From Clostridiales bacterium (GTDB taxonomy: Bacteria; Bacillota; Clostridia; Oscillospirales; Oscillospiraceae): a DNA stretch of 64,000 bases. Both the position numbers and the translations under genes were made by a program. Below are positions 41,891 through 49,075 of this stretch, in pieces (position 1 is the stretch's first letter; every line of letters starts with the position of its first letter). Below the pieces are notes generated by a model that saw nothing but the letters and a program-made list of their open reading frames with translations, was not told the origin of the DNA and searched no databases. The stretch spans positions 1-64,000 of the forward strand of contig SFHJ01000001.1 of assembly GCA_004555655.1 (NCBI GenBank), read 5' to 3'.

Positions 41891-43633
41891 ATGAAAACAT
41901 TGATGCTCGGCAACGAGGCCGCAGCGCGCGGCCTGTACGAGGCCGGCTGCAGCTTTGTTTCCAGCTACCCCGGTACGCCAAGTACCGAGATCACCGAATG
42001 CGCAGCCAAATACCCGGAGATCTACGCCGAGTGGGCTCCGAATGAGAAGGTCGCCATGGAGGCAGCTTTCGGCGCATCGCTGGCCGGAAAGCGCAGCTTC
42101 TGCGGCATGAAGCACGTGGGCATGAACGTCGCGGCCGACCCGCTGTTTACGATTTCCTATACCGGTGTAAACGCCGGTATGGTCATCGGCTTGGCGGACG
42201 ACGCCGGTATGCACAGCTCGCAGAACGAGCAGGATTCGCGCCACTATGCCGTGTCCGCAAAACTTCCGATGCTCGAGCCCGCCGACTCGGCTGAATCACT
42301 GGCCTTCGCAAAGCTCGCGTATACGCTTTCCGAGCAGTTCGACACACCAGTGATTCTCAAAATGTGTACCCGCGTGGCGCACTCGCAGAGCGTTGTTGAG
42401 ACATGCGAGCGTCTGGAGCCTGCTCAGAAGCCGTATGAAAAAGACGGCGCAAAGTATATCATGATGCCCGGCAACGCCAAGCGCCGGCACCCGGTCGTGG
42501 AGCAGCGCCTCGCCAGGCTCACTGAATGGGCCGAGACGGCGGATGTGAACCGCGCAGAAGAAGGCCGCGACCACTCTGTCGGCATCCTCACCTCGTCCAC
42601 CAGCTACCAGTACGTGAAAGAGGCGCTGGGCGATACATATCCCGTTTTAAAGTTCGGCATGATTCATCCGCTGCCCGTTCAGAAAATCAGAGATTTCGCC
42701 GCGACGGTCGAAAAGCTTGTCGTGGTTGAAGAACTTGACGACATCATTGAGACGCACTGCCGCAAGCTCGGCCTTGACGTCACAGGAAAAGCACTCTTTG
42801 GCTATACCGGCGAGCTGAGCCAGAATCTGGTGGCTGAAAAGCTGGGCAATGCGCCTGCAGCCGGCCCTGCAGTCAAGGAGCCCATTCCCGCGCGGCCGCC
42901 CGTCATGTGCGCGGGCTGCCCGCACAGAGGCCTCTTCTATACGCTGAAGAAAAACAAGCTCACGGTGCTCGGCGACATCGGCTGCTATACGCTTGGTGCT
43001 GTCGCGCCGCTGGCGGCCATTGACACCACCATCTGCATGGGCGCATCCGTGTCCGGCCTGCACGGCTTCAACAAGGCCTCCGGCGGCGAGGGCCCCGGCA
43101 GAACGGTTGCGGTCATCGGCGACTCGACGTTTATGCACTCCGGCGTGACGGGCCTGATCAACATCGCCTATAATGAGTCCAATTCCACCGTTATCATCCT
43201 TGATAACTCCATCACCGGTATGACCGGCCACCAGCAGAACCCCACGACGGGCTTCAACCTCAAGGGAGATCCCTGCACGAAAATCGATCTTGAGAGCTTG
43301 TGCCACTCCATCGGCATCCGGCGTGTGCGCGTAGTCGACCCGTACGATCTGGCCGCGTGCGACGCGGCGGTGAAGGAGGAGCTTGCGGTAGACGAGCCGT
43401 CGGTCATCATCTCGCGCCGGCCGTGCGCGCTTTTAAAGTACGTCAAGCACCCTGGGCCCATCGAGGCTGATACGGCCAAGTGCGTCGGCTGCACCGCCTG
43501 CATGAAGATCGGTTGCCCGGCCATCAGCATTTCCGCAGGCAGGGCATACATCGATAGCACGCTCTGCGTCGGCTGCGGCGTGTGCACGCAGCTGTGCAAA
43601 AAGGGCGCGCTGGGCGCAAGGAAGGAGGGCTGA
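41891..43633 (+). CDS. iorA: Indolepyruvate:ferredoxin oxidoreductase alpha subunit
   Basis: 580-residue TPP and Fe-S subunit that interconverts arylpyruvate + CoA and arylacetyl-CoA + CO2 with ferredoxin. N-terminal pyrimidine-binding domain (YPGTPSTEITE), TPP domain (GDIGCYTLG, IGDSTFMHSGVTGL, ILDNSITGMTGHQQNP), and two C-terminal [4Fe-4S] motifs (CVGCTACMKIGCP and CVGCGVCTQLC). Complete. iorB starts 2 nt downstream. The reaction is reversible when reduced ferredoxin is available. Confidence 0.95.
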   Translation: MKTLMLGNEAAARGLYEAGCSFVSSYPGTPSTEITECAAKYPEIYAEWAPNEKVAMEAAFGASLAGKRSFCGMKHVGMNVAADPLFTISYTGVNAGMVIGLADDAGMHSSQNEQDSRHYAVSAKLPMLEPADSAESLAFAKLAYTLSEQFDTPVILKMCTRVAHSQSVVETCERLEPAQKPYEKDGAKYIMMPGNAKRRHPVVEQRLARLTEWAETADVNRAEEGRDHSVGILTSSTSYQYVKEALGDTYPVLKFGMIHPLPVQKIRDFAATVEKLVVVEELDDIIETHCRKLGLDVTGKALFGYTGELSQNLVAEKLGNAPAAGPAVKEPIPARPPVMCAGCPHRGLFYTLKKNKLTVLGDIGCYTLGAVAPLAAIDTTICMGASVSGLHGFNKASGGEGPGRTVAVIGDSTFMHSGVTGLINIAYNESNSTVIILDNSITGMTGHQQNPTTGFNLKGDPCTKIDLESLCHSIGIRRVRVVDPYDLAACDAAVKEELAVDEPSVIISRRPCALLKYVKHPGPIEADTAKCVGCTACMKIGCPAISISAGRAYIDSTLCVGCGVCTQLCKKGALGARKEG

Positions 43634-43635
43634 GT

Positions 43636-44208
43636 ATGCGGACCAAGAATATCATGATCGTCGGCGTGGGCGGACAGGGAACCTTGCTTGCCAGTAAGCT
43701 CCTCGGCCGGGTTCTGCTTGCCAGAGGCTATGACGTCAAGGTCAGCGAGGTTCATGGCATGAGCCAGCGCGGCGGCAGCGTCGTCACCTACGTCCGCTAC
43801 GGCGACAAGGTCTACTCCCCCATCATCGACAAGGGTGAGGCTGACCTCATCGTCTCGTTTGAGCTGCTCGAGGCTGCGCGCTGGACGCAGTATGTCCGTC
43901 CCGACGGCTGGGTTGTCACGAACACGCAGCAGATGAATCCCATGCCCGTCATCACCGGCGCGGCCGCGTACCCCAAGAATCTCGTGGAAAAGATGCAGGC
44001 CGCAGGCGTACAGGTCGACGCGTTTGACGCGCTGCGCCTGGCCAAGGCGGCGGGCTCGACCAAGGCCGTAAACCTTGTGCTTATGGGCCGTCTTTCCAAG
44101 TATTTTGATTTTACCGAGGAGGAGTGGATGGCCGCAATCGAAAAAAGCGTGCCGGAGAAATTCCTCGAACTCAACAAGAAGGCCTTCCGTCTTGGCTGCA
44201 ATGCCTGA
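43636..44208 (+). CDS. iorB: Indolepyruvate:ferredoxin oxidoreductase beta subunit
   Basis: 190-residue gamma-domain-type subunit of the 2-oxoacid oxidoreductase; partner of IorA. Motifs GVGGQGTLLASKLLGR and VSEVHGMSQRGGSVVTYVR. The ATG at 43636 follows GAAGGAGG and overlaps the iorA end region; the longer upstream frame is iorA read in another frame. Confidence 0.94.
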   Translation: MRTKNIMIVGVGGQGTLLASKLLGRVLLARGYDVKVSEVHGMSQRGGSVVTYVRYGDKVYSPIIDKGEADLIVSFELLEAARWTQYVRPDGWVVTNTQQMNPMPVITGAAAYPKNLVEKMQAAGVQVDAFDALRLAKAAGSTKAVNLVLMGRLSKYFDFTEEEWMAAIEKSVPEKFLELNKKAFRLGCNA

Positions 44209-44237
44209 GAAAACGATAAAACCGCAAGGAGACAGAT

Positions 44238-45536
44238 ATGGAGCGATACTTTCAGCCTGAGATTGAATGTGCCAGCCGCGAACAGATCCTCGCCTGGCAG
44301 AACGAACGCCTGTTGAAGCAGGTGAAAAACGTCTGGGACAATGTCCCCTACTACCGCAAAAAAATGCAGGACAAGGGCCTCACGCCCGATGATATCAAGA
44401 GCGTTGACGATCTGCACAAGCTGCCTTTTTTGACCAAAGATGACCTGCGTGAGGCATACCCCTATGGCCTGCTCGCAAAGCCGCTTTCCGACTGCGTACG
44501 CATCCAGTCCACCTCCGGCACCACCGGCCGGCGCGTGGTCGCGTTCTACACACAGCACGACATCGACCTCTGGGAAGACTGCTGCGCGCGCGCCATTGTT
44601 GCAGCCGGCGGCACGAAGGATGACGTCTGCCACGTCAGCTATGGTTATGGCCTGTTTACCGGCGGTCCCGGCCTGAACGGCGGCAGCCACAAGGTCGGAT
44701 GCCTGACGCTTCCGATGTCCTCCGGCAACACCGACCGGCAGCTGCAGTTCATGGTCGACCTGGGCTCTACGATCCTCTGCTGCACGCCGTCGTACGCGGC
44801 GTATCTGGCCGAGTCCATCCATGAGCGCGGCCTGCGCGACCAGATCAAGCTCAAGGCCGGCATCTTCGGCGCAGAGGCATGGAGCGAGGAAATGCGCCGC
44901 GATATCGAACAGAAGCTGGGCATCAAGGCATATGACATCTATGGCCTAACTGAAACCAGCGGCCCGGGCGTGGCGTTTGAATGCTCCGAGCAGACGGGCA
45001 TGCACATCAATGAAGACCACTTCATTGCCGAGATCATCGACTCCGATACAGGCGAAGTCCTGCCCGAGGGTGAAAAGGGCGAGCTGGTCTTCACCTCCAT
45101 CACAAAAGAGGCCTTCCCGCTGCTGCGCTACCGCACGCGTGATATCTGCGTGCTGACGCGCAAAAAATGCTCCTGCGGGCGCACGTTTGTCAAGATGTGC
45201 AAGCCCATGGGCCGCAGCGACGACATGCTGATCGTCAAGGGCGTGAACGTGTTCCCGTCGCAGATCGAAACGGTGCTGCTGGAGCAGGGCTACCCCGCCA
45301 ACTACCAGATCATTGTTGACCGCGTGAACAACTCTGACACGCTCGAGGTCATGGTCGAGATGACGCCTGAGACGTTCTCGGACAGCCTCGGCAAGATCAC
45401 CGAGATGGAGAAGAACCTCGTCGCGGCGCTCAAGGCGATGCTCGGCATCTACGCCAAGGTGCGCCTGGTCGCGCCCAAGTCCATCACCCGGAGTGAGGGC
45501 AAGGCTGTTCGCGTCATCGACAAGCGGAAAATTTAA
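44238..45536 (+). CDS. paaK: Phenylacetate-CoA ligase
   Basis: 432-residue AMP-forming ligase that converts phenylacetate or related arylacetates to CoA thioesters. PaaK signatures: N-terminal NVPYYRKKM, P-loop IQSTSGTTGRRVVAF, YDIYGLTETSGPG, RDICVLTRKKCSCGR, and GRSDDMLIVKGVNVFPSQ. Clostridia and archaea often pair it with IOR and an ACT protein, as here. In the forward catabolic sense arylacetyl-CoA would be cleaved to save ATP; in the reverse sense it primes reductive carboxylation. Confidence 0.95.
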   Translation: MERYFQPEIECASREQILAWQNERLLKQVKNVWDNVPYYRKKMQDKGLTPDDIKSVDDLHKLPFLTKDDLREAYPYGLLAKPLSDCVRIQSTSGTTGRRVVAFYTQHDIDLWEDCCARAIVAAGGTKDDVCHVSYGYGLFTGGPGLNGGSHKVGCLTLPMSSGNTDRQLQFMVDLGSTILCCTPSYAAYLAESIHERGLRDQIKLKAGIFGAEAWSEEMRRDIEQKLGIKAYDIYGLTETSGPGVAFECSEQTGMHINEDHFIAEIIDSDTGEVLPEGEKGELVFTSITKEAFPLLRYRTRDICVLTRKKCSCGRTFVKMCKPMGRSDDMLIVKGVNVFPSQIETVLLEQGYPANYQIIVDRVNNSDTLEVMVEMTPETFSDSLGKITEMEKNLVAALKAMLGIYAKVRLVAPKSITRSEGKAVRVIDKRKI

Positions 45537-45551
45537 CAGGAGGAAGTACAC

Positions 45552-45983
45552 ATGACCATTCATCAGATCTCTGTATTTCTGGAAAACCGCGCCGGTCAGC
45601 TGGCCGAGATCACCGGCATCCTGTCGGAGCATCAAGTCGACCTGCGCGCACTGAACATCGCGGAAACATCTGACTACGGCGTGCTGCGTCTGATCGTCAG
45701 CGACGCGCAGAAGGCCAGCTCCGTTCTTCTGGAGCACGGCTTCATCCTCACCATGACGCCCGTCACCGCCGTGGCCGTACCCGACCGCCCGGGCGGGCTG
45801 AGCGAACTGCTGCGCGTGCTGAGCGAGGCGCAGATTGACATCGAGTACATGTACTCCGTCTTCGGCCAGAAAAACGGCCTTGCCTATATGATTTTCCGCG
45901 TCGCCGACGTGCAGAAGCTGTCCGCAGCGTTATCGACCAGCGGACTTACTGCCGTCTCAGGCGAGGAATTGGGCGTTCATTGA
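45552..45983 (+). CDS. Tandem ACT-domain protein
   Basis: 143-residue small regulator with two ACT domains: residues 1-70 (HQISVFLENRAGQLAEITGI) and 71-143 (AVPDRPGGLSELLRVLSEA). ACT domains bind amino acids at their interfaces. Genes of this type are regularly found beside paaK/ior genes; it probably senses an aromatic amino acid and affects one of the enzymes. ATG follows AGGAGG 15 nt after paaK. Confidence 0.9.
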   Translation: MTIHQISVFLENRAGQLAEITGILSEHQVDLRALNIAETSDYGVLRLIVSDAQKASSVLLEHGFILTMTPVTAVAVPDRPGGLSELLRVLSEAQIDIEYMYSVFGQKNGLAYMIFRVADVQKLSAALSTSGLTAVSGEELGVH

Positions 45984-46033
45984 CTTCCCTGTCCGGCCGC
46001 ATCCGGCCAAATTCGAAAAGCGAGGAATCTACC

Positions 46034-47203
46034 ATGCAGGAAATGAGCAGAAAAAACAAACTATTCACCGATTCCGTCATCCGCCGCATGACGCGCATCT
46101 CCATTGACTGCGGCGCAATCAACCTGGCGCAGGGCTTCCCGGATTTTGACCCTCCCAAGGCAATGCTCGACCGCCTGGCCGAGGTCAGCTACGAAGGCCC
46201 GCACCAGTATCCCATCACCATGGGCGCGCCCAACTTCCGCGCGGCGCTCGCGCGCAAGTGCGGCAGGTTTATGGGCCGCACACTCGATCCCAATACCGAG
46301 ATTGTCGTCACCATCGGCTCGACCGAGGCTATGGTCGATACCATTTTCGCTCTGACCAATCCCGGTGACAAGATCATCATGTTCTCGCCGTACTTTGAAA
46401 ACTATCGCGCGCAGGCCATTATGGCTGATTGTGAGCCGATTTTCGTGCCGTTGGTGCCGCCGCAGTTCAATTTTGACCCCGAGGTGCTGGAAGATGCGTT
46501 CCGTCAGGGCGCAAAGGCCATTCTCATCTGCAACCCGTCGAACCCCAGCGGCAAGGTTTTTACCTACGATGAACTGAAGCTGATCGCCGATCTTTGCATC
46601 AAGTACGACGTCTACGCCATCATGGACGAGGTCTATGAGCACATCGTCTACGACGGCCACAAGCACATCTACATGAACAGCCTGCCTGGCATGTGGGAGC
46701 GCACGGTAAGCTGCTCTAGCCTCAGCAAGACCTACTCCGTCACCGGCTGGCGTCTTGGCTACGCGATCGCGCCGCAGCCCATTATGGAGCGCATCAAGCA
46801 GTACCACGACTTCAATACCGTCGGCGCGCCGTCGCCTCTCATGGAGGCTGCCATTGTCGGCCTTGACATGCCGGACAGCTATTATGAAGAATTCGGCGCG
46901 CACTACGCGCATATGAAGAAGCTCTTTACCGACGGCCTTCGTAACATCGGCATTCCGTTCACCGACCCGCAGGGCGCGTATTTCGTCCTCGCCAACATCG
47001 GCCCGTACCTCAAGAAGGGCCAGAGCGATGTGGAATTCTGCGAGGAGATGGCGCGCAAGGTCGGTGTGGCCTGCGTGCCCGGCACGTCGTTCTTCAATGA
47101 GAAAGGCGTCAACGACATTGTCCGTGTCCACTTTGCAAAGCTCGACACGACGCTCAATGAAGCGCTCGACCGTCTGAGCCACATCAAGGAAAAAATGGCA
47201 TAG
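46034..47203 (+). CDS. Class I/II PLP aminotransferase (aromatic/aspartate type)
   Basis: 389-residue fold-type I aminotransferase. Substrate-binding NLAQGFPDFDPP, the Asn in ICNPSNPSGKV, Asp/Tyr in IMDEVYEHIVYDG, PLP Lys in SSLSKTYSVTGWRLGYA, and the carboxylate Arg in DIVRVHFAK. The family includes kynurenine/aromatic and aspartate aminotransferases; context favours arylpyruvate-amino acid exchange. ATG at 46034 follows GCGAGGAA. Last gene of the operon, before a strong terminator. Confidence 0.92.
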   Translation: MQEMSRKNKLFTDSVIRRMTRISIDCGAINLAQGFPDFDPPKAMLDRLAEVSYEGPHQYPITMGAPNFRAALARKCGRFMGRTLDPNTEIVVTIGSTEAMVDTIFALTNPGDKIIMFSPYFENYRAQAIMADCEPIFVPLVPPQFNFDPEVLEDAFRQGAKAILICNPSNPSGKVFTYDELKLIADLCIKYDVYAIMDEVYEHIVYDGHKHIYMNSLPGMWERTVSCSSLSKTYSVTGWRLGYAIAPQPIMERIKQYHDFNTVGAPSPLMEAAIVGLDMPDSYYEEFGAHYAHMKKLFTDGLRNIGIPFTDPQGAYFVLANIGPYLKKGQSDVEFCEEMARKVGVACVPGTSFFNEKGVNDIVRVHFAKLDTTLNEALDRLSHIKEKMA

Positions 47204-47205
47204 AA

Positions 47206-47252
47206 AAACTGCCCGAAAATCCGCACAGGATTTTCGGGCAGTTCTTATTTTT
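47206..47252. terminator. Bidirectional terminator between the aromatic and glycogen operons
   Basis: Perfect 16-bp stem AACTGCCCGAAAATCC with complement, 5-base loop and T-runs on both strands. It ends two convergent operons. Confidence 0.9.
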
Positions 47253-49065
47253 CCATGACGCAGTAGCCGCCTCGTGCCAGCGTGACCGTCTTTGGCATAT
47301 ACTCGCAAAGATTGCCGCCAAAGAGCACCTGACCGCTGTGACGGACGCTCCACGGCTCGTGGGACTGGTTGCTGCAAACGACAAGCTGTTGCTTCTCGCA
47401 ACGGCGCAGAAACATGATGCGTCCGCCGCCCGATTCCAGCACTGTGACATCGCCGCAGCGCAGCGCAGGATTGTCACGCTTGAGTGCGGCCAGCTCGCGG
47501 TAAAACTGCTGCAGCGCTTCATCCTCGTGGCCCCAGGGATAGTATTTGCGGTTAAACGGATCGCGGTAACCGTCCATCCCGGCCTCATCACCGTAGTAGA
47601 TGCAGGCCATGCCGGGCAGCGTAAACTCCAGAAACGCCGCCAGACGTAAAAGCCGCTTGCCTCTTGCGCGCTGCTCATCGGACATCTGCCGCTTGGCAAG
47701 CTCCGCACGGTCGGCGTCGGACGAGTCGATAAGCGCCGTCAGCGCGCGTGGCGTATCGTGCGTGCCAAGTAAATTCATCACGCAGCTGAGCACATCCGGC
47801 GGATAGTTCTCCGCCAGCTGCATGATGCGCTCGCCGAGCTCCCGGCCGTCGTCCTCGCCTCTGGCGTAACGTAAGACTGCCTTCTGCCAAGGGTAGTTCA
47901 TGACAGAGTCCAGCTCGCGGTCAACAAAATAGCGCCTGCGCTTACCGTAGGCAATTTTGGTGGACGCGTCCTCCCAGACCTCTCCGACAAGCAGCGCATC
48001 GGGTTTGATCTCGCGGATACGTCTGCGCAGTCTGGCAACAAACGCGTCAGGCAGCTCGTCAACCACGTCCAGCCGGTAGCCGTCAGCGCCGAGACGCAGC
48101 CATTTGGCCACAACGCTGTCCTCGTCTTCAATAATATAGTTTACATAACTTTCTTCCAGTTTGTTGATGCAAGGCAGTGTGGTGATGCCCCACCAGCTGG
48201 TATACACGTCGGGATAGTGCTTGAAATCGAACCATTTGCGGTATGGCGAGTCGGGGTCATGGACAGCCTGCTGGAAATATTCGCTGCGGTCGCCCACGTG
48301 CGAGAACACGCCATCGAGAATCACGCGCATCCCCAGCGTGTGCGCGTCATTGCACAGCGCAGTAAAATCCTCCTCTGTGCCCAGCATTGGGTCGATGCGC
48401 TTATAATCATACGTGTCGTAGCGGTGTGTGGAAAAGGCCATGAAGATGGGGTTGAGATACAGGATCTGCACGCCAAGTTCATGCAGATACGGCAGTTTTT
48501 CGCGGATACCGTTCAGATTGCCGCCGTAGAAATCGTTGTTCAGCACCTCGCCCTTCTCGTTCGGCAGATACACCGGCACATCGCCGGTATCCTCATGCAC
48601 CCAATACGGCTGCAGCTTGCCGGTGCAGTCGCACTTGCCGCTGGCAGCAAAGCGGTCGGGAAAGATCTGATACATGACAGCGCCGCGCGCCCATTCCGGC
48701 ACAGGGTATTTGGTACCGACCACACTCACCTGCCACCAGTCGCCCGACTCCATATTGGTGTCGCAGCCCTGCTTATACAGGCGGAAGGACTCATTTTGTG
48801 TGGTGATATGGAAATAGTAGAAGTAGAGCGCCGGGTCTTGCAGGCAGAAGGTGCAGCGCCACGTCTCATAGAGCTGGGTCTGGCCGCACTTTTCCATTGC
48901 CTCGCGACGCAGCGGCGTTCCATCCTCCTGCAGCAGAACCAGCTCAGCCCTGACCGTCAGACAACTGACCGGAATCTGCATCTGAAGCCGGCAGCTCTGT
49001 CCCGGCTGCAGCGTACCGAATGGCGATTTGAACTGTGAAAGCCGGCTGTCGAATAATATACGCAT
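47245..49065 (-). CDS. GH13 alpha-glucan hydrolase (neopullulanase/cyclomaltodextrinase-like)
   Basis: 606-residue cytoplasmic glycoside hydrolase. An N-terminal beta domain (about 1-125) precedes the TIM barrel with GH13 regions DGVFSHVG, GYRLDVVDE (nucleophile Asp), LVGEVWED (acid/base Glu) and NLLGTHD. No signal peptide, so it probably acts on internal maltodextrins or limit dextrins released by GlgP. The ATG at 49065 follows ATAAGGAA; last gene of the glg operon, 10 nt after glgP. Confidence 0.92.
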   Translation of the reverse strand: MRILFDSRLSQFKSPFGTLQPGQSCRLQMQIPVSCLTVRAELVLLQEDGTPLRREAMEKCGQTQLYETWRCTFCLQDPALYFYYFHITTQNESFRLYKQGCDTNMESGDWWQVSVVGTKYPVPEWARGAVMYQIFPDRFAASGKCDCTGKLQPYWVHEDTGDVPVYLPNEKGEVLNNDFYGGNLNGIREKLPYLHELGVQILYLNPIFMAFSTHRYDTYDYKRIDPMLGTEEDFTALCNDAHTLGMRVILDGVFSHVGDRSEYFQQAVHDPDSPYRKWFDFKHYPDVYTSWWGITTLPCINKLEESYVNYIIEDEDSVVAKWLRLGADGYRLDVVDELPDAFVARLRRRIREIKPDALLVGEVWEDASTKIAYGKRRRYFVDRELDSVMNYPWQKAVLRYARGEDDGRELGERIMQLAENYPPDVLSCVMNLLGTHDTPRALTALIDSSDADRAELAKRQMSDEQRARGKRLLRLAAFLEFTLPGMACIYYGDEAGMDGYRDPFNRKYYPWGHEDEALQQFYRELAALKRDNPALRCGDVTVLESGGGRIMFLRRCEKQQLVVCSNQSHEPWSVRHSGQVLFGGNLCEYMPKTVTLARGGYCVMEK

Positions 49066-49075
49066 TCTGTGTTCC

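Noticed and set aside
40688..42244. A 518-codon frame opposite the symporter and iorA
   Set aside because: Crosses the boundary of two well-supported genes on the other strand and has no conserved motifs.
38328..47252. Simple reading of the aromatic operon as amino acid catabolism
   Set aside because: The Tyr T-box in front would switch a degradative pathway on exactly when tyrosine is lacking, so the biosynthetic direction is preferred, though not proven.
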